The notes under the pieces were generated by a model. That model made no database searches and was not told where the DNA came from. It saw only the letters and a program-made list of their open reading frames with translations. From Pseudomonas yamanorum (GTDB lineage: Bacteria; Pseudomonadota; Gammaproteobacteria; Pseudomonadales; Pseudomonadaceae), in the NCBI RefSeq assembly GCF_013386765.1, contig NZ_JACARE010000033.1, positions 1 through 64,000 on the forward strand: a DNA stretch of 64,000 nucleotides, read 5' to 3'. This document shows, one piece after another, positions 52,112 through 59,282 of the stretch (its first letter is position 1; each line of letters opens with the position of its first letter). The position numbers and the translations under genes are program-made.

Positions 52112-53032
52112 TTAACGGATGCCTTGGCCGATCAGCACGCCATCGACCGTCTGCCCGTAAAGATTGACGCCATCATTGGCGTGAAACTTCACCCGGGTTT
52201 TCTCCACGGAGCCCTCCACCAGGCGCGGATCCTGAGGCCGCTCGTGGCTGTTCACATAGCCCGCTACGTCCCACGCCTGCTGATCGGTCAGGCTGCCGCC
52301 CTGGCCCAGGGGCATGTTGTGCTTGATGAAGGACGCTGCCGTGTTGATCCGGTGCATACCGGCCCCCCAGTTGTAGGAGTCTTTACCCCAGAGCGGCGGC
52401 ATCACATAGCTGTCACCGACTTTCTGGCCCTGGCCTTCGGCACCATGGCACACCGCGCACTGGCCTTTGTAGACCTCCGCGCCCTGGGCCAGGTTGTAAC
52501 CCTTGGCGGGAGTCGGCACATCCGGATAGCCACGCCCCGGCAACTCGACACCCAAAGGCGCCTTGCTCGCCAGCCAGTAGGCATACACCGACAGCGCGGT
52601 AATCTCCGGGCTGTCTGCAGCCGGTGGCGTACCGCCATTCATGCTGAACTGGAAACAGCCCTGCAGGCGCTCGGCAAAGGTGTTGACCTTGTCGTTCTTT
52701 TTTCGATAGGCCGGGTACATCGGGTAGGCCCCCCACAGCGGCGCCGAATTGGCCAGGCGACCCTGGTCCAGGTGGCAGTTGCTGCAATTAAGGCCATTAC
52801 CGACAAACTGCGGCGCCAGGCGCTTGGTGTCGACAAACAGCGCGTAACCCTGTTTCACCAGTTTGCCGTAGGCATTGTCCGGCAGTTCACTCTCTTTCGG
52901 CGGCCAGAACTGCGCTGCAGCGGGGTGAGCGGCTGGCTGCAACTGTGACTGGTCCTCCATGGCGATGGTCGCGGCATGGGTCGGCACACTGATCAGGGTT
53001 CCCAGCAACGCAGCAAACAAAAAGCGCTTCAT
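52112..53032 (-). CDS. tsdA: Thiosulfate dehydrogenase-like dihaem cytochrome c
   Basis: The 306-residue protein has a signal peptide (RFLFAALLGTLISVPTHAA), two haem-binding sites CSNCH (residues 83-87) and CAVCH (192-196), and the TsdA-diagnostic cysteine Cys126 in QGCFQFSMNG, which acts as distal ligand of haem 1. The stretch AASFIKHNMPLGQ has the Lys/Met region near haem 2. TsdA oxidises two thiosulfate to tetrathionate in the periplasm, or runs in reverse. tsdB lies upstream, and its stop overlaps this start as ATGA, so the two are coupled. Confidence 0.85.
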   Translation of the reverse strand: MKRFLFAALLGTLISVPTHAATIAMEDQSQLQPAAHPAAAQFWPPKESELPDNAYGKLVKQGYALFVDTKRLAPQFVGNGLNCSNCHLDQGRLANSAPLWGAYPMYPAYRKKNDKVNTFAERLQGCFQFSMNGGTPPAADSPEITALSVYAYWLASKAPLGVELPGRGYPDVPTPAKGYNLAQGAEVYKGQCAVCHGAEGQGQKVGDSYVMPPLWGKDSYNWGAGMHRINTAASFIKHNMPLGQGGSLTDQQAWDVAGYVNSHERPQDPRLVEGSVEKTRVKFHANDGVNLYGQTVDGVLIGQGIR

Positions 53033-53679
53033 GGCTTGGCCTCCTGGCCGCTCAACGACGCAAAATAGGTGGCCACGGCCTGCACTTCTTCAGCGCTGAG
53101 GGATTTGGCGACATGCCCCATCAGATCGTTCGGATCGTTATGGCGTGTACCACTGCGCCAGGCGTTCAACTGCCCCGCCAGGTAGGCTGCCGATTGGCCG
53201 GCCAAGGGTGGAAACGCATCGCCGACACCCACGCCGGCCGGCCCATGACAACTGACGCAAGCCGGAATCTGGCGCTCCCATGCGCCTTGCAGGGCGATTT
53301 TTTGCGCAGCGTCAGTGGGCAAATCGCTGCGGTGCACCGGGGCAGGCGCCGGCGCGGGCATTGCCGCCAGCGCCTGGGTCACGGCGCTGATTTCTTCTTC
53401 CGTCAGTGCGCTGGCCAGCGGTTGCATCACGGGACTGTTGCGCGTGCCGCTTTTGAAATCCTGTAGTTGCTTGCGCAAATAACCCGCAGGCAAACCGGCC
53501 AAGCGCGGAAAACCCGCCGCCGCCAGCCCCAGGCCATCAGCCCCGTGGCAAGCCACACAGGGCGCCGCTCCCGGCTGGGAACCGCCCTGAGTAAACACGT
53601 TTTTTCCCTCTAGCGCGTGGGCATTGCCCAATAACAGCAGTAACGCGCCACCCATCAGAACTCGTTCCAGAGACATCAT
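53029..53679 (-). CDS. tsdB: Dihaem c4-like cytochrome, TsdB-like
   Basis: The 216-residue protein has a signal peptide ending LLLGNAHA and two haem sites, CVACH in the first half and CVSCH in the second, with the two-fold repeated cytochrome c4 design (AAGFPRLAGLPAGYLRKQLQDFKSGTRN and AFPPLAGQSAAYLAGQLNAWRSGTRHN). It is upstream of and overlaps tsdA, as in tsdBA operons where TsdB accepts electrons from TsdA. Starts: GGAG lies 5 bases from ATG 53679; ATG 53676 and GTG 53682 are alternatives. Confidence 0.8.
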   Translation of the reverse strand: MMSLERVLMGGALLLLLGNAHALEGKNVFTQGGSQPGAAPCVACHGADGLGLAAAGFPRLAGLPAGYLRKQLQDFKSGTRNSPVMQPLASALTEEEISAVTQALAAMPAPAPAPVHRSDLPTDAAQKIALQGAWERQIPACVSCHGPAGVGVGDAFPPLAGQSAAYLAGQLNAWRSGTRHNDPNDLMGHVAKSLSAEEVQAVATYFASLSGQEAKP

Positions 53680-53806
53680 CACGACTCCATTTTTATAGTT
53701 ATATGCTTAGGCGAATTAGGCATAAGCCTACAAATGGTAGGGTAATGGTCCGATAGCTACAACACTCAAAACCTACAGAAAGGGACTACGCACAAAAAAC
53801 ACGCAC

Positions 53807-53840
53807 AAAAAACCCGACACTGCGATTGCAGGCCGGGCTT
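53807..53840 (-). terminator. Terminator after the 116-residue lipoprotein gene
   Basis: Outer arms CCCG/CGGG and inner arms CTGC/GCAG form a stem with small bulges, followed by six T residues on the minus strand. It separates the lipoprotein gene from tsdB. Confidence 0.75.
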
Positions 53841-53874
53841 TTTGAGCGGATTCGAAAGTGGGCGGCTTACAGGC

Positions 53875-54225
53875 TCAACCGGAAATGCAAGCCTCCCCCG
53901 CTGCCTTCACGTCACCTGGGCGAATAGGCACATTGGACATGCTCTCGTAGAGCTTGATGCTGCTGCCGCTGGAGCGCTCTTCAATTTCGAAGATAGCCGA
54001 CGGATCAGCAGAGAACTTCTGCGGCACAATCACTTGCACACCATCCTTGTGGGGCTCAATCTGCGATGGCCGGCGGGTTTTGGACAGTTTCTGGACCACA
54101 CACGCCGCGTATTCCTGCGGCTTTTTGCCAGAGATCACTGCCAGCGTCGGTGGGGTCTGCTTGATATCCGCCACCGAAGCACATCCACCCAACGCCAGGG
54201 CCAGAACCAACACACTCCACTTCAT
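53875..54225 (-). CDS. Lipoprotein of unknown function, 116 residues
   Basis: A lipoprotein signal (MKWSVLVLALALGGC, lipobox LGGC) is followed by a conserved small periplasmic domain with two cysteines (AACVVQKL and EACISG). The function is not known; the sequence style is of small Pseudomonas outer-membrane or periplasmic lipoproteins. It has its own terminator downstream. Confidence 0.75.
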   Translation of the reverse strand: MKWSVLVLALALGGCASVADIKQTPPTLAVISGKKPQEYAACVVQKLSKTRRPSQIEPHKDGVQVIVPQKFSADPSAIFEIEERSSGSSIKLYESMSNVPIRPGDVKAAGEACISG

Positions 54226-54334
54226 ATAAAAAACCTCCGATAAAGACCCTACGACAGCGGGGAAGGTATTTTTCTCCCGCCCACGTTGGATTTATCCCTG
54301 ATAACTCGGTAAATAACTGTTTTAAATTGTCGAA

Positions 54335-54346
54335 GTCGTCGACGAC
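54335..54346. repeat. Perfect 12-base palindrome GTCGTCGACGAC
   Basis: A single perfect 12-base palindrome lies 93 bases upstream of the DUF1883-like gene, in a 213-base gap. It could be a small operator. Its significance is uncertain. Confidence 0.25.
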
Positions 54347-54438
54347 GGTCCGATAATAAACGTGCTGGGGCTGATAAACTCTATCTTAACCTACGTATCG
54401 TTCTGATTTTTCAGAAAAAGCCCTTCTGGAGACACCCC

Positions 54439-54741
54439 ATGAAATTCATCCACCAGCGCGAACACCTTAATGAGGGAGACATTGTCGTCATTGAATGTTC
54501 GCAAACCTGCAACATCCGCCTGATGAGCGACGCCAACTTTCGCAGCTTCAAGAACGGCGGCCGCCATACCTACCACGGCGGCGCGTTTGACAAGTTCCCG
54601 GCAAAAATCACCGCGCCGAGCACCGGGTTCTGGAACATTACCCTGGACGTCGTGACCCGCCGCGCCATCAGTGTGACCAAGAAGCCGACCTTGTCCCACA
54701 AGATCCGCATCGTGCGCCGTACCAATTCGAAACTGAGCTGA
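54439..54741 (+). CDS. DUF1883-family protein
   Basis: The 100-residue protein begins MKFIHQREHLNEGDIVVIECSQTCNIRLMSDANFRSFKNGGRHTYHGGAFDKFPAKITAPSTGFWNITLD, which matches a conserved bacterial domain of unknown function (DUF1883, from memory). It is a small beta-rich cytosolic protein with no signal. GGAG precedes ATG 54439. A 54-residue gene follows 11 bases downstream, probably in the same operon. Confidence 0.8.
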   Translation: MKFIHQREHLNEGDIVVIECSQTCNIRLMSDANFRSFKNGGRHTYHGGAFDKFPAKITAPSTGFWNITLDVVTRRAISVTKKPTLSHKIRIVRRTNSKLS

Positions 54742-54752
54742 CAGGAATGCCC

Positions 54753-54917
54753 GTGACTACCACCAAATATGTGATCAAGTACAAACTCAACGGTGAGCGC
54801 CGTTTCGAATTCGCCCAGCTGCAAGCTGGCAGCATCGAGGAGGCCAAGGAAGCCCTGGCGAAAATCCACGATGCCAGCGATGAAATCACTGATATCAATG
54901 TAAGCAAGGCCCTGTAA
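54753..54917 (+). CDS. Small protein in an operon with the DUF1883 gene, 54 residues
   Basis: The frame encodes VTTTKYVIKYKLNGERRFEF through EITDINVSKAL, a compact alpha-beta sequence with no known motif. AGGA lies 6 bases before GTG 54753, which I prefer over ATG 54747 where AGGA would touch the start codon. The stop TAA overlaps the Ada box of the next operon by two bases. The small size and the 11-base gap from the DUF1883 stop support a two-gene operon. Confidence 0.7.
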   Translation: MTTTKYVIKYKLNGERRFEFAQLQAGSIEEAKEALAKIHDASDEITDINVSKAL

Positions 54918-54965
54918 TTCGAGCGCAAGCATCGGAGTGTCCTGAGACGGGTGACTTCCTAGACT
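54916..54965 (+). promoter_or_regulatory. Ada box and promoter of the oxygenase-alkB operon
   Basis: AAT-N6-GCAA begins at 54916 and is followed by GCATCGGAGTG. The 24-base segment is identical at 22 positions to the one upstream of ada (56386). A -10-like TAGACT starts 44 bases after the box start (54960), the same spacing as TAACCT (56430) in the ada promoter. AAT-N6-GCAA is the E. coli Ada-binding consensus as I recall it. Confidence 0.75.
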
Positions 54966-54999
54966 GGCCGCCTTTATCCGCTGCCACAGGAACTCGTCG

Positions 55000-55716
55000 A
55001 TGTCTTCTACCCCACTGCAAGAGCGCCTGGCCAATCTGGACTGGCGCGCGATCGAGCGGGATCTCGATCAACAGGGCAACGCACTGATTCCTGCCTTGCT
55101 GAATCAGCATGAGTGCGCTGAACTGAGCGGCCACTATCCCCGACACGACCTGTTTCGCTCCCATGTGCTGATGGCCAGGCACGGCTTTGGCCGGGGCGAG
55201 TACAAGTATTTCCGCTATCCGCTGCCACCACCGATCAGCGAGCTGCGTGAACAGCTGTATGGGTACCTGGCGCCCCAGGCCAATCGCTGGAACGAACAGA
55301 TGAACCTGCCCATCACCTACCCGGCCGATCATGCCCGGTTCATCGCCCGTTGCCACGCTGCCGGCCAGCAGCGCCCTACCCCGTTATTGCTGCAATACGG
55401 CCCGGGCGACTACAACTGCCTGCACCAGGATCTGTATGGGGAACACGTGTTTCCCCTGCAAGTTGCCATCCTGTTGTCCCAGCCGGGAGAGGACTTTCGT
55501 GGCGGGGAGCTGGTATTGACGGAACAACGCCCAAGAATGCAATCCCGGGCGCAGGTGGTCCCGCTGAACAGGGGCGACGCGGTGATCTTCGCGGTCAACC
55601 AGCGGCCGATGCCCAGCGTGAGGGGGTTTCATCGGGTGACCTTGCGTCATGGGGTCAGTGTTCTGCACAGTGGCACGCGGCATACCTTGGGAGTGATTTT
55701 TCACGATGCGCAGTAA
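55000..55716 (+). CDS. 2OG-Fe(II) oxygenase-like protein (DUF2086)
   Basis: The 238-residue protein has an iron-binding HxD in NCLHQDLYGEHVFP and a distal histidine in RGFHRVTLRHGVS, with an arginine in the last strand. It belongs to a family of 2-oxoglutarate oxygenases often placed beside alkB. It probably repairs alkylated or modified bases or proteins, but its substrate is unknown. The next gene, alkB, overlaps it by 11 bases, and an Ada box lies upstream. ATG 55000 starts MSSTPLQERLANLDW. Confidence 0.85.
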   Translation: MSSTPLQERLANLDWRAIERDLDQQGNALIPALLNQHECAELSGHYPRHDLFRSHVLMARHGFGRGEYKYFRYPLPPPISELREQLYGYLAPQANRWNEQMNLPITYPADHARFIARCHAAGQQRPTPLLLQYGPGDYNCLHQDLYGEHVFPLQVAILLSQPGEDFRGGELVLTEQRPRMQSRAQVVPLNRGDAVIFAVNQRPMPSVRGFHRVTLRHGVSVLHSGTRHTLGVIFHDAQ

Positions 55717-56386
55717 GACCCATCCCGGCACCACCGCCGATCTGTTTGCCGACGAGGCCTTGCAGCAGCCCTCGGGCCGCGAACAAATCGGTGAACAGTC
55801 CTACGTCCTCAGGGGTTATGCCCTGCCCTGGGTCGAGCGTTTGCTGCCGGAACTGCGACGCGTATTGGCTCAATCGCCGTTCCGGCAAATGGTCACGCCG
55901 GGCGGCTTTACCATGTCGGCGGCGTTGAGCAGTTGCGGCGAGTTGGGCTGGACAACCGACCCTACCGGCTATCGCTACTCTGCGATTGACCCCAACAACC
56001 AACAACCCTGGCCAGCCCTGCCTGCCACATTGCGCCAACTCGCCGTGATGGCGGCGGCAGATGCGGGTTTCGATGACTTTGAGCCGGATGCCTGCCTGAT
56101 CAACCGGTATGTGCCCGGGGCCAAAATGTCCCTGCACCAGGACAAGAACGAGCGCCGCTACGCAGCCCCTGTGGTATCGGTATCACTGGGGCTGCCGGCG
56201 ATCTTTCTGTTCGGCGGCCATGAACGCAGCGACAAGACGCAAAAGGTCTCGTTGTTCCATGGCGACGTGGTGGTGTGGGGCGGTGTGGATCGCCTGCGGT
56301 TTCACGGCGTCATGCCGATCAAGCCTGGCACGCATCCAGTCATGGGGCCGCAACGCATCAACCTGACATTCCGAACCGCCGGATGA
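55706..56386 (+). CDS. alkB: AlkB-like DNA oxidative demethylase
   Basis: The 226-residue enzyme has the AlkB active site: HxD in LHQDKNERR, distal histidine in RFHGVMPI, and the arginine of RINLTFR that holds 2-oxoglutarate. It removes 1-methyladenine and 3-methylcytosine lesions from DNA and RNA using iron, 2-oxoglutarate and oxygen. It overlaps the preceding oxygenase by 11 bases and is followed by ada at 76 bases. Its stop touches the second Ada box. Confidence 0.93.
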   Translation: MRSKTHPGTTADLFADEALQQPSGREQIGEQSYVLRGYALPWVERLLPELRRVLAQSPFRQMVTPGGFTMSAALSSCGELGWTTDPTGYRYSAIDPNNQQPWPALPATLRQLAVMAAADAGFDDFEPDACLINRYVPGAKMSLHQDKNERRYAAPVVSVSLGLPAIFLFGGHERSDKTQKVSLFHGDVVVWGGVDRLRFHGVMPIKPGTHPVMGPQRINLTFRTAG

Positions 56387-56435
56387 ATTTGACCGCAAGC
56401 ATCGGAGTGATGCGAATGCCCCACGGGACTAACCT
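56386..56435 (+). promoter_or_regulatory. Ada box and promoter of ada
   Basis: AAT-N6-GCAA starts at 56386 within the alkB stop and continues GCATCGGAGTG (to 56409). TAACCT, a possible -10, begins 44 bases after the box start. ATG 56463 of ada is about 28 bases further. The architecture is copied from the upstream oxygenase operon. Confidence 0.75.
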
Positions 56436-56462
56436 GGCACTCTTCATCCAGGAGCCATCACC

Positions 56463-57527
56463 ATGACCGCGCCTCACGCCACCGAACTCGATCCCCGCTG
56501 GGCCGCCATCGTCGCCCGCGACGCCAGAGCCGACCTCACTTTCGTCTATGGCGTGAAAACCACCGGTGTGTACTGCCGCCCCAGCAGTTCCGCACGGCGG
56601 CCGCGCCCGGAGAACGTCGAGTTCTTCGACACCCCGCAACAGGCCGAAGCCGCGGGCTACCGGCCCAACAAACGTTCGTCGGGAGACCAGACCCAGGTGG
56701 CTGCACGCCATGCACAACTGGTGGCCGCCGCCTGCCGGCACATCGAACAGGCCGAAACCTTGCCGCCCCTCGAAGCCCTGGCCGACCTCGCCGGCCTGAG
56801 CCCGTTCCATTTCCACCGGGTGTTCAAAGCGGTGACCGGCCTGACACCCAAGCGCTACGCCAGCGCCCATCGCTCGCGCAAGGTACGCGACGGGCTCAAG
56901 GACCAGCACTCGGTGACCGATGCGCTGTATGACGCCGGGTTCAACTCCAACAGCCGCTTTTACGAGGCTGCCGACCAATTGCTCGGCATGAAGCCTCGCG
57001 ACTACAAGGCGGGCGGCACCAACACGGACATTCGCTTTGCCGTCGGCGAATGCTCATTGGGCGCAATCCTGGTGGCGCAGAGCAATCGCGGCGTGTGCGC
57101 GATCCTGCTGGGGGATGACCCGGACAAACTGGTGCGTGACCTGCAGGACCAGTTTCCTCGCGCCAACCTGTTGGGGGCCGATCATGACTTCGAGCAACTG
57201 ATTGCCCAAGTGGTGGGTTTCATTGAGGCGCCGGCCCTGGGCCTGGACTTGCCCCTGGACCTGCGCGGCACCGCGTTCCAGGAACGGGTCTGGCAGGCCC
57301 TGCGGGAAATTCCGGTGGGTTGCACCGCCAGCTACGCCGAGATCGCCCAGCGTATCGGCGCACCTACCGCCTACCGCGCCGTGGCCCAGGCCTGTGGCGC
57401 CAACAGCCTGGCCGTGGCGATTCCCTGCCACCGTGTGGTGCGCGCCGACGGTAACCTGTCGGGCTATCGCTGGGGCGTTGAGCGCAAACGGCAATTGCTG
57501 GAGCGCGAAAGCCCGGCAGAATCCTGA
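56463..57527 (+). CDS. ada: Ada-type alkylation response protein with altered zinc site
   Basis: The 354-residue protein has the full Ada layout: N-terminal methyl acceptor domain (1-80), AraC-type helix-turn-helix (about 85-185), and a C-terminal O6-methylguanine methyltransferase with Cys322 in AIPCHRVV. In the N-terminal domain the methyl acceptor Cys38 is present (GVYCRPSS), but the other three zinc ligands of E. coli Ada are gone: position 42 is Ser, 69 is Asn (RPNKR) and 72 is Ser. The phosphotriester sensor may be inactive or work without zinc. Ada boxes remain upstream of both this gene and the oxygenase-alkB operon. Confidence 0.9.
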   Translation: MTAPHATELDPRWAAIVARDARADLTFVYGVKTTGVYCRPSSSARRPRPENVEFFDTPQQAEAAGYRPNKRSSGDQTQVAARHAQLVAAACRHIEQAETLPPLEALADLAGLSPFHFHRVFKAVTGLTPKRYASAHRSRKVRDGLKDQHSVTDALYDAGFNSNSRFYEAADQLLGMKPRDYKAGGTNTDIRFAVGECSLGAILVAQSNRGVCAILLGDDPDKLVRDLQDQFPRANLLGADHDFEQLIAQVVGFIEAPALGLDLPLDLRGTAFQERVWQALREIPVGCTASYAEIAQRIGAPTAYRAVAQACGANSLAVAIPCHRVVRADGNLSGYRWGVERKRQLLERESPAES

Positions 57528-57533
57528 AGACGG

Positions 57534-58118
57534 TTACTGGAGTTTACGTTTGCGAAACTCCGCTACCTTATGCCGGTTGCCACACAGCGCCATGCTGCAC
57601 CAGCGGCGCTTGTGGCCCTTGGTACGGTCGTAGAACCACAGCACGCACTCGGGATGCTCACAGGTGCGGATCAGGCCGAAATCCCCTTCCACCAGCAACG
57701 TCGCGGCGGCTTCGGCAATCGGCGACAAGAATTGCTCAGCCGTTTGCTGTTTGCGCTGGCGCTCCAGGCGTAACTCGCCGGGCGCCGGCCAAGCCAGCTG
57801 CGGGTGGCTGACCGCCTTGCGCAAAAATCCATTCAGTGCGCCAGGGTCGCCCTGCTCACCGGCCTTGCGCTGTTCCAGCAACAGCCGGATCACTTCCCGC
57901 AATCCTCGCGCCGCGCCCAGCAAAGCGCCCTTCTCGAACACCGGCACCGCGCCCTCATCGCACCAGCCAAGTCGCACCAGCCAGCGTTCGACATCGCCAT
58001 CGCCTTGCCAGAATTCAAAGGGCACGCCGTCGACATTGGCCCGGGTGTTGAGCATGTCCAGCACCGGGTGGTCGGCCAGAACGTAGGGTTCCAATGGGGA
58101 TGGGGTAATAGCGGTCAT
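57534..58118 (-). CDS. ABATE/CGNR zinc-finger regulator
   Basis: The 194-residue protein ends with the CGNR zinc finger (TCEHPECVLWFYDRTKGHKRRWCSMALCGNRHKVAEFRKRK), after an N-terminal ABATE-like domain of about 140 residues. Such proteins are stress-linked transcriptional regulators. AGAGGA precedes ATG 58118. It is divergent from an alpha/beta hydrolase gene, and the region between carries an array of GTTAC/GTAAC sites, so it probably binds there. Ligand unknown. Confidence 0.88.
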   Translation of the reverse strand: MTAITPSPLEPYVLADHPVLDMLNTRANVDGVPFEFWQGDGDVERWLVRLGWCDEGAVPVFEKGALLGAARGLREVIRLLLEQRKAGEQGDPGALNGFLRKAVSHPQLAWPAPGELRLERQRKQQTAEQFLSPIAEAAATLLVEGDFGLIRTCEHPECVLWFYDRTKGHKRRWCSMALCGNRHKVAEFRKRKLQ

Positions 58119-58146
58119 GGCGAGTCCTCTGCAAGTCCGCGTCATC

Positions 58147-58277
58147 GTAACCGTTGATTGCGCTTTTGGATAGTTACAGAATGCGCAAAAAAGTAACCCT
58201 ATAAATTAATTTGACAGGTTACATTTTCCAGCGCAGGCTGAAATCCAGTAACCCAAAAAATAAATTTATCTAGTTAC
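58147..58277. promoter_or_regulatory. Array of GTTAC/GTAAC half-sites between CGNR and hydrolase genes
   Basis: Six 5-base sites lie in 131 bases: GTAAC 58147, GTTAC 58173, GTAAC 58193, GTTAC 58218, GTAAC 58248 and GTTAC 58273. They alternate in orientation. The 10-mer TAGTTACAGA occurs twice, at 58171 and 58271, exactly 100 bases apart. They flank both promoters and are candidate operators for the CGNR protein. Confidence 0.6.
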
Positions 58278-58293
58278 AGAGAGGACTCCGATC

Positions 58294-59172
58294 ATGTCGA
58301 TTACCGCCCCAGTGGTTCGCTACCAGCACGTTGATGCCGATGGCGTGCGCATCTTCTACCGCGAAGCCGGTGACCCGTCCGCCCCCGTGCTGTTGCTGCT
58401 GCACGGCTTCCCCAGCTCGTCCCACATGTACCGCGACCTGATCCCGCTGCTCGCCACACGCTACCGGGTCATCGCGCCGGACCTTCCAGGCTTCGGCTTC
58501 ACCGAAGTCCCCGCCGAACGCAATTACCGGTACAGCTTCGACAACCTGGCGATCACCGTCGGCCACTTCGTCGACGCCCTGCAACTGAGCCGTTATGCCC
58601 TCTACGTGTTTGACTACGGCGCACCGGTGGGCCTGCGCCTGGCGGTGGCGCACCCGGAACGGGTCAGCGCGCTGGTGTCGCAGAACGGCAACGCTTATCT
58701 GGAAGGTCTGGGCGATGCCTGGGCGCCGATCCGCACCTATTGGGCCGAACCAAGCCAGGCCAATCGCGAGGTGATCCGCAATGCGGTGATCAGCCTGGAA
58801 GGCACGCGCTATCAGTACCTGCATGGCGTTTCGCAACCGGAGCTGGTTGCACCGGAGTCCTACATGCTTGACGTGCTGTTGATGCAGCGCCCCGGCAATG
58901 ACGAGATCCAGCTGGACCTGTTCCTCGACTACCGTAACAACCTGACGCTGTACCCGGCGTTCCAGGCGTTTTTCAAGGCCACGCAAGTGCCGGCGCTGGT
59001 GATCTGGGGCCAGAACGATCCGTTCTTCATCCCGCCGGGCGCCCATGCCTATAAACGCGACAACGCGAACGCAGTGGTGGAATTGCTCGACACCGGCCAC
59101 TTCGCCCTGGAAACCCACGCCGCACATATTGCCCAGCGGATTCATGAGGTATTGGGCCACGCCATCGATTGA
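58294..59172 (+). CDS. Alpha/beta hydrolase (dehalogenase/epoxide hydrolase-like)
   Basis: The 292-residue protein has oxyanion loop HGFPSSSHMYRDL, a nucleophile-elbow with aspartate (YVFDYGAPVGLRLA), and a C-terminal histidine in DTGHFALETHAAHIA. An aspartate nucleophile is typical of haloalkane dehalogenases and epoxide hydrolases rather than esterases. Substrate unknown. It is divergent from the CGNR regulator and follows an operator-rich region, so expression probably depends on that regulator. GAGGAC precedes ATG 58294. Confidence 0.85.
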   Translation: MSITAPVVRYQHVDADGVRIFYREAGDPSAPVLLLLHGFPSSSHMYRDLIPLLATRYRVIAPDLPGFGFTEVPAERNYRYSFDNLAITVGHFVDALQLSRYALYVFDYGAPVGLRLAVAHPERVSALVSQNGNAYLEGLGDAWAPIRTYWAEPSQANREVIRNAVISLEGTRYQYLHGVSQPELVAPESYMLDVLLMQRPGNDEIQLDLFLDYRNNLTLYPAFQAFFKATQVPALVIWGQNDPFFIPPGAHAYKRDNANAVVELLDTGHFALETHAAHIAQRIHEVLGHAID

Positions 59173-59282
59173 TGGTCGCCCACGAAACACTGGATTCGTC
59201 CAGTGAATAATACAGACTGGCCTGGTGCTACTTGGCCCTGCTAAAACGACGGTACAGCATTCCATCGTTGGAGAAGCGCCCC

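Noticed and set aside
58147..58277. CRISPR array or iteron-type origin
   Set aside because: The GTTAC sites are 5 bases long with uneven spacing and alternating orientation, and lie in a divergent promoter.
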